Notes under the pieces: generated by a model
Database searches by the model: none
What the model saw: the letters and a program-made list of their open reading frames with translations, nothing else
What the model was told of the DNA's origin: nothing
Translations under genes and position numbers: made by a program
Origin: Selenomonas sp. F0473
GTDB taxonomy: Bacteria; Bacillota; Negativicutes; Selenomonadales; Selenomonadaceae
Direction: 5' to 3'
DNA length: 64,000 nucleotides
Assembly (NCBI RefSeq): GCF_000315545.1
Contig: NZ_JH992902.1
Location: 97,280 to 161,279 of the forward strand
Part shown: positions 34,710-44,417 of the stretch, one piece after another
Layout of the letters: each line of letters opens with the position of its first letter
How positions within the stretch are numbered: the stretch's first letter is position 1

Positions 34710-34737
34710 ATTATACCATACTTTCACGCCGATACAA
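34710..34737 (-). promoter_or_regulatory. Promoter of the gltD-like/trpEG operon
   Basis: On the minus strand TTGTAT (34737-34732) and TATAAT (34715-34710) are 16 bases apart, with a TGG just before the -10 (an extended -10). The leader is about 45 bases long and holds no obvious tryptophan-rich leader peptide or terminator hairpin. Confidence 0.75.
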
Positions 34738-34781
34738 AAGAATTTTACTATTATTGAAATGACGATTATAGGACTTAAGGC

Positions 34782-34810
34782 TTGATAATGCATGGGAGTT
34801 ATGATAATAT
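34782..34810 (+). promoter_or_regulatory. Possible promoter of the first chemoreceptor
   Basis: TTGATA (34782-34787) lies 17 bases before TAATAT (34805-34810). A perfect TATAAT also overlaps at 34808-34813, with a 20-base spacer. Confidence 0.45.
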
Positions 34811-34855
34811 AATTTAAAAGAATAAAATTTCCCTGTGAAAAAGGAGTGGTCCGCG

Positions 34856-36862
34856 GTGCAGTTCAAATCAATTCGTACAAAATTTTTAGCATTTATTATT
34901 CCCGTTACGCTCGTCGGCTTCCTTATTTTCTTTGGCGTCAGTTACACAATGTCGAGCCGTATGCTCGACGCCAATGCCGAGCGGATCGGGACGGGGATCG
35001 GCAAGCAGGCGGGACTCGATGCGCAGCGCGTCTTTGAACAGAACAAGGCGCACCTGGAGGATCTCTCGCGTGAGGACGCGATCCTCAGCGGGGACCGCGC
35101 GGCGCGGCTCGCGAAACTGCGGGACGTGAAGGAACACACGAATATGTTCTCCAACGTCTCCTATATCGGGCTCGACGGTATGGGATTCGATATCGACGAT
35201 CATAACTTTGACCGCAACGACCGCGATTATTTTAAGCGCGCGGTACAGACGAAGTCGACCGTCATCTCGGAACCGGTTATCTCCTCCATCACGGGTAAGG
35301 TCATCGTTGTGATCTCCGTTCCGGTCATCGACAACGGCGCCGTGCAGGGGGTGGTGACGGGAACGATCGGCCTTGCGAATTTCGACGAGAGCCTGGCATC
35401 CATGTCCGTCTACCGAACGGGGAACCTCATCGTTGTGGATGAGTCCGGTGTCGTGATCATCGCGCCGAAGGATGCGGCAAAGATCGGCAAGGCGGCCTTC
35501 GGCAAGGAAAACGCAGACGAAAAGACGGCGCCGGAGCTTGTCGCGGCGTTTAAGAGCGTATTGGATCAGAACGCACCCGCAATCGCGCACTATACGGGGG
35601 CGCAGGGCGACGCGATGACGGGGATGCTCGTTCCCGTACAGCTTGACGGGCGCCGTTGGGTCGTCGTGTCCGAAGTGACGACGGGAGAGATTCGCGCAGA
35701 GGCGAATGATCTCTTCGGCATCCTCGCGGGACTGACGATCTTGATGCTGCTCATCGTGATGGGGGTCATCTTCTACATCGCGAACAACTTCGCCGCAAGC
35801 ATTAAAAAGGTGCTCGCCGCATTTGACCTCCTCAACGATGGTGATCTGCGCGACCGGCCGAAGTCGGTCACGTCTGCGGATGAGCTCGGACAGCTCTCCG
35901 ACGGTTTTATTAAGATGCGCAAGACCCTCCGCGATCTGATCAAGGGGATCCAATCGCATGCCGTTGACGTCTCAAAGTCCGCGGAGACCGTATCGCATGC
36001 CGCGCAGCAGTCGACGGAGGCGTCGACACACGTCGCGGACACGATCTCGGAGATTGCGGCGGGCGCGGACCGGCAGCACGCGTCCGCGGTATCCGTGACG
36101 AATGCGGCGACGGCGATTTCGGAACGCACGACGACGATGGCCGCGCGTGCGGAGGAAGTCGCGGAGGTGACGAATAACACGATCGACCGCGTACGCGAAG
36201 GCCGGCACTCCATCGATGAAGTTGTGAATTATATGGAGCAGATCAAGACGGGGGCGGAGACGGTCGATGCGGCCATTACGGCGCTCGGAAAGAGTTCCGA
36301 AGAGATCAGCCACAGCGTCGAGGTCATCGTGGGCATCGCCGAGCAGACGAATCTGCTTGCGCTGAACGCCGCGATCGAGGCGGCGCGCGCAGGCGAGCAG
36401 GGGCGGGGATTTGCCGTCGTCGCCGAGGAAGTCCGCAAACTTGCCGAGGAGTCGGGAGAATTTTCAAAGCGTATCGCGCAGACGATGCAGTCGGTGCAGT
36501 CCGATATGGAACGCGCCGTCGAGGCCGGCAAACGCGGCGGCGAATATGTCGGCTACGGTCTGACCTCCGTTCGGACGGCCGACGATGTCTTCCAGTCGAT
36601 CTCCGCGGCGATCCAGCAGCTTGGCGACGGCGTGAAGGGCATTACGGACGGCATCAAGCAGATGGACGGTCAGGCAAAGACCGTACGCGAACAGATCGTC
36701 TCCGTGCAGGAGATCAGCATGTCGAATTCGAGCGGCGTGCAGTCGGTGTCCGGCGCCGCACAGGAGCAGTCGGCTTCGATGGAGGAGATCTCCGCCGAGA
36801 CGCGCGCTCTGTCGGATCTCGCGGAGGAACTTGCCGGCGAGACGAAACGGTTCAAACTGTAA
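34856..36862 (+). CDS. Methyl-accepting chemotaxis protein 1
   Basis: This 668-residue transmembrane receptor has TM1 at about residues 10-31, a periplasmic double-Cache-type sensor (about 32-283), TM2 at about 286-308, a HAMP domain, and a cytoplasmic signalling coil with the hairpin tip [18 protein letters not shown] (near residue 495). No CheR-binding pentapeptide is at the C-terminus (ETKRFKL). The GTG at 34856 is chosen because AAGGAG lies 9 bases upstream and because it aligns with the start of the two neighbouring receptors (MQFxSIRTKF). No che gene is in the window. The ligand is unknown. Confidence 0.92.
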   Translation: MQFKSIRTKFLAFIIPVTLVGFLIFFGVSYTMSSRMLDANAERIGTGIGKQAGLDAQRVFEQNKAHLEDLSREDAILSGDRAARLAKLRDVKEHTNMFSNVSYIGLDGMGFDIDDHNFDRNDRDYFKRAVQTKSTVISEPVISSITGKVIVVISVPVIDNGAVQGVVTGTIGLANFDESLASMSVYRTGNLIVVDESGVVIIAPKDAAKIGKAAFGKENADEKTAPELVAAFKSVLDQNAPAIAHYTGAQGDAMTGMLVPVQLDGRRWVVVSEVTTGEIRAEANDLFGILAGLTILMLLIVMGVIFYIANNFAASIKKVLAAFDLLNDGDLRDRPKSVTSADELGQLSDGFIKMRKTLRDLIKGIQSHAVDVSKSAETVSHAAQQSTEASTHVADTISEIAAGADRQHASAVSVTNAATAISERTTTMAARAEEVAEVTNNTIDRVREGRHSIDEVVNYMEQIKTGAETVDAAITALGKSSEEISHSVEVIVGIAEQTNLLALNAAIEAARAGEQGRGFAVVAEEVRKLAEESGEFSKRIAQTMQSVQSDMERAVEAGKRGGEYVGYGLTSVRTADDVFQSISAAIQQLGDGVKGITDGIKQMDGQAKTVREQIVSVQEISMSNSSGVQSVSGAAQEQSASMEEISAETRALSDLAEELAGETKRFKL

Positions 36863-36882
36863 ATCATATATTGCCATCCATA

Positions 36883-36904
36883 AGAGGCGGCGGCTGCCGC
36901 CTCT
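36883..36904 (+). terminator. Terminator after chemoreceptor 1
   Basis: AGAGGCGGC pairs with GCCGCCTCT around a 4-base loop, followed by ATTTCT. The same element recurs at 39083-39104. Confidence 0.7.
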
Positions 36905-36976
36905 ATTTCTATACGATCAATGAAGAATTCGAATATTTTTCACCATTAAATATTAATGATTTAAGTTATTTATGTC

Positions 36977-37005
36977 TTGTTAATATATGAGATTTATGAT
37001 ACGAT
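36977..37005 (+). promoter_or_regulatory. Promoter of chemoreceptor 2
   Basis: TTGTTA (36977-36982) and TACGAT (37000-37005) are 17 bases apart. An identical pair lies 2,200 bases downstream. Confidence 0.6.
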
Positions 37006-37056
37006 GCAATTCAGCGGTAAAACTGAATAAGCACGTATTCTTAGGGGGGTAGAGAA

Positions 37057-39063
37057 ATGCAGTTTAGATCTATTCGGACGAAATTTTTAGCGTCCATTTT
37101 GCCTGTCGTGCTGATAGGGTTCCTCGTGTTCTTCGGCGTGAGCTACATGATGTCGAGCAGCATGCTGGACGAAAATGCAGAGACGATCGGCAAGGGCGTC
37201 GGGAAGCAGGCCGCCGTCGAGATTCAGCGCGTCTTCGACACCAACGAGGTTCATCTTGAGGTTCTGTCGCGCGAGGAAGCGATCCTGCACGGGGATGATG
37301 CGGCGAAGATCGCCAAAATGCAGGAAGTGAAAAAGGATGCGCAGGTGTTCTCCGTGATCTCGTACCTCGATGCGACGGGGAAGGGGTTCAGCGTCGAAGG
37401 CGAGCCGATCGAGCGTTCTAACCGGGCTTATTTCAAGAAAGTCATGGAGACCCAGAAGACCGTGGTATCGGAGCCGCTCATATCCGGGAGCACGGGGAAA
37501 GTAGCCACTGTTATCGCTGTTCCGATCAAGGAGAACGGCGCCGTCGTCGGTATGGTGACCGGAACGGTCGGTCTTACGCGTTTTGACGACACGCTTGCGG
37601 CGATGGCGACATATAAGACGGGACAGCTGGTCGTTCTGGATGAGACGGGCATCGTCATCATCCACCCGAAAGAACCGGAACAAGTCGGAAAACTCGACTT
37701 CAGCAAGGAAGTATCCAGCGTCCGGATTTCGCCGAGTCTTGTCGAGGCATTCAAGAATGTCATCGATAAAAATGAGCCCGCCGTTGCGCACTATGAGCGC
37801 GAATCGGGCGAGAAAATGACGGGCATCCTCGTGCCGATCCAACTCGACAACCGCCGCTGGGTGGTCATGTCGGAGGCATCGGACAGCGAGATTCTAGCGG
37901 CGGCGCATCATTTGCTGCTCATCCTCACGGGACTGACCGTCCTGATGCTGATCGTCATCACGGCAATCATCTTCTTCATATCGCATAGTTTTGCGGATGG
38001 GATCAAGCGCATCGTACGCGTCTGCGAGGTTCTCAACAGCGGCGACCTGCGCGATACGCCGAAGTCCGTCACGTCCGAAGACGAGATGGGACGGCTCTCT
38101 GACGGTTTCATCCAAATGCGCCGGACGCTCAACAAACTCATCAAGGGGATCCAGTCCAACGCGGCGGAACTCTCGACCTCGGCGGAGGCGCTGACAGACG
38201 CATCGCAGCAGTCGGCGGAGGCGTCGAATCACGTTGCCATCTCCATTACGGAGATCGCGGAGGGCGTCGAGCGGCAGTCCGAATCGTCGCGTTCCGTGGC
38301 GGATGCGGCGGCGTCGATCTCGAGCCATGCGGCGGAGATGTCGCAGCGTGCGGAGTCGGTTGCCGAGGTGACGAACGAGACGGTCGAGCGCGTCAAAGAA
38401 GGACGGCGTTCCATCGACGAAGTAGTCAACTACATGAATCAGATCAAGAGCGGCTCCGAGACCATCGAAGGAGCGATTACGGCGCTCGGCAAGAGTTCGG
38501 AGGAAATCAGCCGGAGCGTGGACGTCATCGCGGGCATCGCCGAGCAGACGAATCTGCTCGCGCTGAACGCGGCGATCGAGGCGGCGCGCGCGGGCGAGCA
38601 CGGGCGTGGATTCGCCGTCGTCGCCGAGGAAGTCCGCAAACTCGCGGAGGAGTCGGGCGAGTTCTCCAAGAAGATCTCGCAGACGATGCAGTCCATCCAA
38701 GGCGATATGGACCGCGCGATGGAGGCCGGCAAGAACGGAACGGCGGACGTTGCGCGCGGACTTGAATCCGTGCAGACGGCGGACGGCGTGTTCCAGTCCA
38801 TCTACGACGCCATCCAGAAACTGGGCGATGGCGTGCAGGGGATCACGGCGGGGATCCAGCAGATGGAGAGCGAGACGCAGACGGTACGCAGCCAGGTCGA
38901 AGAGATCCAAAAGGTGAGCACGGCGAATGCGGACAGCGCGCAGAACGTTTCCGCGGCGACCGAAGAACAATCGGCTTCGATGGAGGAGATTGCGGCCTCG
39001 ACGCGCCGTCTGTCGAACCTTGCGGAGGAACTTGCGGGCGAGACAAAGAAGTTCAAACTGTAA
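37057..39063 (+). CDS. Methyl-accepting chemotaxis protein 2
   Basis: This 668-residue receptor has the same architecture as its neighbours and is almost identical to chemoreceptor 3 in TM1, the membrane-proximal sensor half, TM2 and the signalling coil. It differs in the membrane-distal sensor segment (about residues 97-180: [20 protein letters not shown], ...[21 protein letters not shown]). Acidic/polar residues there probably define ligand choice. GGGGGG at 37042-37049 serves the ATG at 37057. It has its own promoter and terminator. Confidence 0.93.
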   Translation: MQFRSIRTKFLASILPVVLIGFLVFFGVSYMMSSSMLDENAETIGKGVGKQAAVEIQRVFDTNEVHLEVLSREEAILHGDDAAKIAKMQEVKKDAQVFSVISYLDATGKGFSVEGEPIERSNRAYFKKVMETQKTVVSEPLISGSTGKVATVIAVPIKENGAVVGMVTGTVGLTRFDDTLAAMATYKTGQLVVLDETGIVIIHPKEPEQVGKLDFSKEVSSVRISPSLVEAFKNVIDKNEPAVAHYERESGEKMTGILVPIQLDNRRWVVMSEASDSEILAAAHHLLLILTGLTVLMLIVITAIIFFISHSFADGIKRIVRVCEVLNSGDLRDTPKSVTSEDEMGRLSDGFIQMRRTLNKLIKGIQSNAAELSTSAEALTDASQQSAEASNHVAISITEIAEGVERQSESSRSVADAAASISSHAAEMSQRAESVAEVTNETVERVKEGRRSIDEVVNYMNQIKSGSETIEGAITALGKSSEEISRSVDVIAGIAEQTNLLALNAAIEAARAGEHGRGFAVVAEEVRKLAEESGEFSKKISQTMQSIQGDMDRAMEAGKNGTADVARGLESVQTADGVFQSIYDAIQKLGDGVQGITAGIQQMESETQTVRSQVEEIQKVSTANADSAQNVSAATEEQSASMEEIAASTRRLSNLAEELAGETKKFKL

Positions 39064-39082
39064 ATCGCATATTGTCCTCAAT

Positions 39083-39104
39083 AGAGGCGGCGTCTGCCGC
39101 CTCT
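39083..39104 (+). terminator. Terminator after chemoreceptor 2
   Basis: AGAGGCGGC pairs with GCCGCCTCT around a 4-base loop, followed by ATTTCT. Confidence 0.7.
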
Positions 39105-39176
39105 ATTTCTATACGATCAACGAAGAATACGAATATTTTCTACCATTAAATGTTAATGATTTAAGTTGCTTATACC

Positions 39177-39205
39177 TTGTTAATATATAAAATTTGTGGT
39201 ACGAT
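39177..39205 (+). promoter_or_regulatory. Promoter of chemoreceptor 3
   Basis: TTGTTA (39177-39182) and TACGAT (39200-39205) have a 17-base spacer. Confidence 0.6.
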
Positions 39206-39259
39206 TCGTGTGGCCAGGAAAAGTAAACGGGCACATATTTTTTGGGGGAGAGTAGAGAA

Positions 39260-41266
39260 ATGCAGTTTAAGTCTATTCGGACGAAATTTTTAGCGTCCAT
39301 TTTGCCTGTCGTGTTGATAGGGTTCCTCGTGTTCTTCGGCGTGAGCTACATGATGTCGAGCAGCATGCTGGACGAAAATGCGGAGACGATCGGCAAGGGC
39401 GTCGGGAAGCAGGCCGCCGTTGAGATTCAGCGCGTCTTCGACACCAACGAGGTTCATCTCGAGGTTTTATCGCGCGAAGAAGCGATCCTGCACGGGGATA
39501 ATGCGGCGAAGATCGCCAAAATGCAGGAAGTGAAAAAGAATACGCAGGTGTTCTCTAACATCTCATATATCGATGCTACGGGAAACGGCATCGATGTAGA
39601 TGGAAACGAGTTCAACCGCGCGGATCGCGACTACTTTAAAAGAGCGATACAGACCCAGAAGACCGTGGTATCGGAGCCGGTAATCTCCTCGATCACGGGA
39701 AAGGTGATTGTCGTGATCTCCGTTCCTGTGAAGGAGAACGGCGCGGCGGTGGGAGTCGTCACGGGGACGATCGGCCTCTCGAACTTCGACGACACGCTTG
39801 CCGCGATGGCGACATACAAGACGGGACAGCTGGTCGTTCTGGACGAGACGGGAATCGTGATCATCCACCCGAAAGAACCGGAACAGATCGGAAAACTCGA
39901 CTTCAGCAAGGAAGTATCGAGCGTTCGGATTTCCCCGAGCCTCGTCGAGGCGTTTAAGAACGTCATCGATAAAAACGAGCCCGCCGTCGCGCATTATGAG
40001 CGCGAATCGGGCGAGGCGATGACGGGCATCCTCGTGCCGATCCAGCTCGACAGCCGCCGTTGGGTGGTCATGTCGGAGGCGTCGGACAGCGAGATCCTCG
40101 CGGCGGCGTATCATTTGCTGCTCATCCTCACGGGACTGACCGTCCTCATGCTGATCGTAATCACGGCAATCATCTTCTTTATCTCGCATAGTTTTGCGGA
40201 TGGGATCCAGCGCATTGTCCGCGTCTGCGAGGTGCTCAACAGCGGCGACCTGCGCGAGATAAAGAAAACGATCACGTCTCACGACGAGATGGGACAGCTC
40301 TCCGACGGCTTCATCAATATGGGCAAAACGCTGAATAAACTCATCAAGGGAATCCAGTCCAACGCGGCGGAACTCTCCACCTCTGCGGAGGCGCTGACAG
40401 ACGCATCGCAGCAGTCGGCAGAGGCGTCGAACCATGTCGCCATCTCCATTACGGAGATCGCCGAGGGCGTCGAACGGCAGTCCGAATCGTCGCGGTCCGT
40501 AGCGAATGCGGCGGCGTCGATCTCGAGCCATGCGGCGGAGATGTCGCAGCAGGCGGAGTCGGTGGCCGAGGTCACCAACGAGACGGTCGAGCGCGTCAAA
40601 GAAGGGCGGCGTTCCATCGACGAAGTAGTCAATTACATGAATCAGATCAAGAGCGGCTCCGAGACCATCGAAGGTGCGATTACGGCACTCGGCAAGAGTT
40701 CGGAGGAAATCAGCCGGAGTGTGGATGTCATCGCGGGCATCGCCGAGCAGACGAATCTGCTCGCGCTGAATGCGGCGATCGAGGCGGCGCGCGCGGGCGA
40801 GCACGGGCGTGGATTCGCGGTTGTCGCCGAGGAAGTCCGCAAACTCGCGGAGGAATCGGGCGAGTTCTCCAAGAAGATCTCGCAGACGATGCAGTCCATC
40901 CAAGGAGATATGGACCGTGCGATGGAAGCGGGCAAAAACGGTACGGCGGACGTTGCGCGCGGACTTGAATCCGTGCAGACGGCGGACGGCGTGTTCCAGT
41001 CGATTTACGACGCGATTCAGAAGCTGGGCGACGGCGTGCAGGGGATCACGGCGGGCATCCAGCAGATGGAGAACGAGACGCAGACGGTTCGCAGCCAGGT
41101 CGAAGAGATCCAGAAGGTGAGCATGGCGAATGCGGACAACGCGCAGAACGTTTCCGCGGCGACCGAGGAGCAGTCGGCCTCGATGGAGGAGATTGCGGCC
41201 TCCACGCGCCGTCTGTCGAACCTTGCGGAGGAACTTGCCGGCGAGACGAAGAAGTTCAAACTGTAA
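39260..41266 (+). CDS. Methyl-accepting chemotaxis protein 3 (mosaic sensor)
   Basis: This 668-residue receptor matches chemoreceptor 2 nearly throughout. However, residues about 97-180 ([20 protein letters not shown], ...[21 protein letters not shown]) resemble chemoreceptor 1. Part of the HAMP region ([25 protein letters not shown]) is also its own. The ATG at 39260 follows GGGGGAG by 9 bases; an in-frame ATG at 39242 adds MGESRE and is less likely. The signalling tip [18 protein letters not shown] and C-terminus ETKKFKL match the other copies. Confidence 0.93.
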   Translation: MQFKSIRTKFLASILPVVLIGFLVFFGVSYMMSSSMLDENAETIGKGVGKQAAVEIQRVFDTNEVHLEVLSREEAILHGDNAAKIAKMQEVKKNTQVFSNISYIDATGNGIDVDGNEFNRADRDYFKRAIQTQKTVVSEPVISSITGKVIVVISVPVKENGAAVGVVTGTIGLSNFDDTLAAMATYKTGQLVVLDETGIVIIHPKEPEQIGKLDFSKEVSSVRISPSLVEAFKNVIDKNEPAVAHYERESGEAMTGILVPIQLDSRRWVVMSEASDSEILAAAYHLLLILTGLTVLMLIVITAIIFFISHSFADGIQRIVRVCEVLNSGDLREIKKTITSHDEMGQLSDGFINMGKTLNKLIKGIQSNAAELSTSAEALTDASQQSAEASNHVAISITEIAEGVERQSESSRSVANAAASISSHAAEMSQQAESVAEVTNETVERVKEGRRSIDEVVNYMNQIKSGSETIEGAITALGKSSEEISRSVDVIAGIAEQTNLLALNAAIEAARAGEHGRGFAVVAEEVRKLAEESGEFSKKISQTMQSIQGDMDRAMEAGKNGTADVARGLESVQTADGVFQSIYDAIQKLGDGVQGITAGIQQMENETQTVRSQVEEIQKVSMANADNAQNVSAATEEQSASMEEIAASTRRLSNLAEELAGETKKFKL

Positions 41267-41283
41267 TACGAATAGAATCCTCA

Positions 41284-41315
41284 AAAGGGGGCGCTGCGCT
41301 TGCAGTGCCCCCTTT
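41284..41315 (+). terminator. Terminator after chemoreceptor 3
   Basis: AAAGGGGGC pairs with GCCCCCTTT around an inner GC-rich hairpin. The loop and right arm overlap the -35 of the next promoter. Confidence 0.75.
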
Positions 41316-41328
41316 GCTGTTGTATGAT
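41300..41328 (+). promoter_or_regulatory. Promoter of the carboxynorspermidine genes
   Basis: TTGCAG (41300-41305) and TATGAT (41323-41328) are 17 bases apart. The promoter is embedded in the upstream terminator. Confidence 0.65.
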
Positions 41329-41355
41329 AGGGGATATATAAAAGGAGGCGTTTTC

Positions 41356-42555
41356 ATGGGAAAAGCGATGATCATCGGCGCGGGCGGCGTGGCAAGCGTT
41401 GCCGTGCATAAATGCTGTCAGAATCCTGAGGTGTTCGAGGAGATCCTCATCGCCTCGCGTACGAAGTCGAAATGCGATGCGCTCCAAGAGAAACTCGGCG
41501 GGGGCAGGACGAAGATTCGGACGGCGGCGATCGATGCGGACGATGTGGCCGCGCTCACCGCGCTGATGCGGGAGTTCAAACCCGAGGTTGTGCTGAACCT
41601 CGCGCTTCCGTATCAGGATCTGCACATCATGGACGCGTGCCTTGCGGCGGGCGTACACTATGTGGACACGGCGAACTATGAGCCGGAGGACACGGCGAAG
41701 TTCGAATACAGCTGGCAGTGGGCGTATCGCGACCGGTTCCGAGCGGCGGGGCTGACAGCGCTGCTCGGCTCGGGTTTTGATCCCGGCGTGACGGGGGTAT
41801 TCAGCGCGTATGCAATGAAGCACGAATTTGACGAAATCAACGATATCGATATCCTCGACTGCAACGGCGGCGACCATGGCTATCCCTTCGCGACGAATTT
41901 CAATCCGGAGATCAACATCCGCGAGGTTTCGGCGAACGGCAGCTATTGGGAAGACGGCAGGTGGATCGAGACAAAGCCGATGGAGATCAAACGCGTCTAC
42001 GACTTCGCGGAGGTCGGAAAGAGAGATATGTATCTGCTCCATCATGAGGAACTCGAGTCGCTCGCGCAGAACATCAAGGGAATTCGCCGCATCCGGTTCT
42101 TTATGACGTTCGGCGAGAGTTATCTGACGCATCTGCGCTGCCTCGAGAACGTCGGCATGACGTCGATTGAGCCGATTGACTTCGAGGGGCACAAGATTAT
42201 CCCGCTCCAATTTCTAAAGGCGGTGCTCCCCGATCCCGCAAGCCTCGGTCCGCGTACGAAGGGCAAGACGAACATCGGCTGCATCTTCCGCGGGAAAAAG
42301 GACGGGAAAAAGAAAAATTACTATCTCTACAACGTCTGCGATCACGAGGAATGCTACAAGGAGGTCGGATCGCAGGCGGTCGCCTATACGACGGGCGTGC
42401 CCGCGATGATCGGCGCGATGATGGTCATGACGGGCAGATGGAGAAAGCCCGGCGTCTACAATGTCGAGGAGTTCGATCCCGATCCCTTCATGGACGCGTT
42501 GAACCAATGGGGGCTGCCGTGGCGGGAAAACCGGAACCCCGTCCCGGTGGACTGA
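41356..42555 (+). CDS. Carboxynorspermidine dehydrogenase (saccharopine dehydrogenase family)
   Basis: This 399-residue NAD(P)H-dependent enzyme matches the carboxynorspermidine/carboxyspermidine dehydrogenases that condense a diamine with aspartate semialdehyde. The NAD(P) site is MIIGAGGVASVAVHKC. Other parts typical of the family are LPYQDLHIMDACLAAGVHYVDTAN, ALLGSGFDPGVTGVFSAYA, DCNGGDHGYPFATNFNPEIN and CDHEECYKEVGSQAVAYTTGVPA. AAAGGAGG precedes the ATG. Its stop overlaps the start of nspC, which does the next step, and this pairing strongly supports the assignment. Confidence 0.92.
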   Translation: MGKAMIIGAGGVASVAVHKCCQNPEVFEEILIASRTKSKCDALQEKLGGGRTKIRTAAIDADDVAALTALMREFKPEVVLNLALPYQDLHIMDACLAAGVHYVDTANYEPEDTAKFEYSWQWAYRDRFRAAGLTALLGSGFDPGVTGVFSAYAMKHEFDEINDIDILDCNGGDHGYPFATNFNPEINIREVSANGSYWEDGRWIETKPMEIKRVYDFAEVGKRDMYLLHHEELESLAQNIKGIRRIRFFMTFGESYLTHLRCLENVGMTSIEPIDFEGHKIIPLQFLKAVLPDPASLGPRTKGKTNIGCIFRGKKDGKKKNYYLYNVCDHEECYKEVGSQAVAYTTGVPAMIGAMMVMTGRWRKPGVYNVEEFDPDPFMDALNQWGLPWRENRNPVPVD

Positions 42556-43697
42556 TGACGGCGCAGTACGGCGCGTGGCGCACGGAGTGGGACGTCGTTC
42601 CGACGCCTTCGTATCTTGTCTATGAGGATCTGCTGACGCACAACCTCAGGATTCTTGCGGGCGTTGCGGAGCGCACGGGGGCGAAGGTGCTGCTCGCGCA
42701 AAAATGTTTCTCCATGTACTATTATTATCCGCTCATCGGTCGCTATCTGGCGGGGACGACGGCGAGCGGCATTTATGAGGCGCGCCTCTCCCGCGAGGAG
42801 ATGGGCAAGGAGAACCATGTCTTTAAGCCCGCCTATGAGGAGACGGAACTCGCCCCGCTCGCGGCGATCTGCGATCATATCGTCTTTAACTCCTTCGCCC
42901 AATGGGAACGGTTCGACGCCGCCGCGCGTGCCGGGGGAGCGTCCTGCGGCATCCGCATCAACCCCGAATGCTCGACGCAGGAGCACGCGATCTACGATCC
43001 GTGCGCGCCCGGCTCCCGCCTTGGCGTAAAGATCGCGGATTTCCCGGAAGAACTGCCGGCGGGGATCGACGGCCTCCATTTCCACACGCTCTGCGAGCAG
43101 GGCGCAGATGCGCTCGCCGTGACGCTTGCTGCCGTCGAGGAAAAGTTCGGCAGATATCTTCGCGGGTTGAAATGGCTGAACTTCGGCGGCGGCCATCATA
43201 TCACGCGCGCGGACTACGATGTCCCGCTGCTCGAATCGCTCGTTCGCCATGTGCGGGAGACGTACGATGTCGCCGTGTACCTCGAGCCGGGGGAGGCGGT
43301 CGCGCTGAACGCCGGCTTCCTTGTGGCGTCCGTACTCGACGTACGGGCGGACGGCAATGTGATCCTCAATACCTCCGCCGCCTGTCACATGCCCGATGTG
43401 ATCGAGATGCCGTACCGGCCGCCCGCCGTCGGCGCGGGTGCCGCGGGGGAAAAGCCGTATACCTATACGCTCGCGGGGCCGACCTGCCTCGCCGGCGATA
43501 CGATCGGCACGTATTCGTTCGATGCGCCTCTTGCACCGGGCGCCCGCGTCGCATTCGGCGACATGGCGATCTATACGATGGTGAAGAACAACACGTTCAA
43601 CGGGATGCCGCTCCCGCATATCGTCGCCGTCGACCCCGCAGGGCGATGGGAGATCGTGCGTTCCTTTGGCTACGACGACTTTAAGGCGCGGCTTTGA
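42555..43697 (+). CDS. nspC: Carboxynorspermidine decarboxylase
   Basis: This 380-residue PLP enzyme of the alanine-racemase/diaminopimelate-decarboxylase fold removes CO2 from carboxy(nor)spermidine to give the polyamine. The PLP lysine is in VLLAQKCFSMYYYYP. Family motifs include RINPECSTQEHAIYDPCAPG, GLHFHTLCEQGADAL, WLNFGGGHHITR and AGPTCLAGDTIGTYSF. The ATG overlaps the previous stop codon (TGATG). With its partner it forms the alternative spermidine pathway of Negativicutes, whose peptidoglycan carries polyamines that SLH porins can bind. Confidence 0.95.
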   Translation: MTAQYGAWRTEWDVVPTPSYLVYEDLLTHNLRILAGVAERTGAKVLLAQKCFSMYYYYPLIGRYLAGTTASGIYEARLSREEMGKENHVFKPAYEETELAPLAAICDHIVFNSFAQWERFDAAARAGGASCGIRINPECSTQEHAIYDPCAPGSRLGVKIADFPEELPAGIDGLHFHTLCEQGADALAVTLAAVEEKFGRYLRGLKWLNFGGGHHITRADYDVPLLESLVRHVRETYDVAVYLEPGEAVALNAGFLVASVLDVRADGNVILNTSAACHMPDVIEMPYRPPAVGAGAAGEKPYTYTLAGPTCLAGDTIGTYSFDAPLAPGARVAFGDMAIYTMVKNNTFNGMPLPHIVAVDPAGRWEIVRSFGYDDFKARL

Positions 43698-43732
43698 GCG
43701 GAGATTCGGCGGCAATCGCGCGGACTTTTCCG

Positions 43733-43770
43733 GGGACAGCGCGGCAAGATTGCCGGAGCCGTCCCTTTTT
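43733..43770 (+). terminator. Terminator after nspC
   Basis: GGGAC (43733-43737) pairs with GTCCC (43761-43765), with an inner CGGCAA/TTGCCG stem, followed by TTTTT. Confidence 0.85.
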
Positions 43771-43771
43771 C

Positions 43772-43800
43772 TTGTAATTTTTGAGCGGAATATTTATAAT
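43772..43800 (+). promoter_or_regulatory. Promoter of the folate operon
   Basis: TTGTAA (43772-43777) and TATAAT (43795-43800) are 17 bases apart, directly after the previous terminator. Confidence 0.75.
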
Positions 43801-43826
43801 GGAGGTCATCGAAGGAGTGTGAACGG

Positions 43827-44417
43827 ATGACGGAGCAGAATCGACCGACGGCGCCGGATCTTGATCGCGCGGCGGCGGCAATGCGGGAATTCCTCGCGGC
43901 GCTCGGTGTCGATACCGCGGCCTGCGGGATCGAAGAAACGCCGATGCGGGCGGCGGAACTCTACGCGGAACTCTTTGCGGGAGTGCGCGGCAACCCGCAT
44001 GCCCTTTGGGCGGATACGCTGATTGAGGATGCGGACGGGCTCGTTGCCGTGCGGAAGATCCCGTTTCACTCCATGTGCGAACATCATCTGCTGCCGTTCT
44101 TCGGAACCGTCGATATTGTCTATCGACCGCGGGCGGGACGCGTCGCAGGGTTCGGCGCCTTTACGGAACTTGTCGCATGCTATGCGGCGCGCCCGCAGCT
44201 GCAGGAGCGCCTCACGGCGCAGATCGCGGACGAGATCATGTCGGGCCTGGATGCGCTAGGCGTGCTGGTTCTCGTCCGCGCCCGCCAGCTCTGTATGACG
44301 ATGCGCGGCACGCACGCGCATGGGACACGGACGGCAACCGCGGCGTGCCGCGGCGCGTTTGGCACGGATGCGGTGCAGAGCGCGCAGGCGTGGCAGATGT
44401 TGGGAGAACGGGCATGA
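43827..44417 (+). CDS. folE: GTP cyclohydrolase I
   Basis: This 196-residue enzyme opens GTP to dihydroneopterin triphosphate, the first step of folate synthesis. The zinc and active-site region PFHSMCEHHLLPFFG and GLSK-like region (here AGFGAFTELVACYAARPQLQERL) fit, as does ARQLCMTMRGTHAHGT. GAAGGAG precedes the ATG. The stop overlaps the folP start (ATGA). Confidence 0.95.
   Translation: MTEQNRPTAPDLDRAAAAMREFLAALGVDTAACGIEETPMRAAELYAELFAGVRGNPHALWADTLIEDADGLVAVRKIPFHSMCEHHLLPFFGTVDIVYRPRAGRVAGFGAFTELVACYAARPQLQERLTAQIADEIMSGLDALGVLVLVRARQLCMTMRGTHAHGTRTATAACRGAFGTDAVQSAQAWQMLGERA

Larger units (their letters stand above)
36883..37005 (+). repeat. Intergenic direct repeat, copy A
   Basis: The terminator, AT-rich spacer and promoter between chemoreceptors 1 and 2 are nearly repeated at 39083-39205, exactly 2,200 bases away. 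This shows a tandem duplication that included the control region. Confidence 0.85.
39083..39205 (+). repeat. Intergenic direct repeat, copy B
   Basis: This is the partner of 36883-37005, with scattered substitutions. Confidence 0.85.

Noticed and set aside
34659-34710. Tryptophan leader peptide/attenuator before the trpEG operon
   Set aside because: The leader is short, has no Trp-codon run and no terminator/antiterminator pair.
39563-41284. 573-codon minus-strand open frame opposite chemoreceptor 3
   Set aside because: A similar frame lies opposite chemoreceptor 2 because the genes are duplicates; it is not evidence of a conserved antisense gene.
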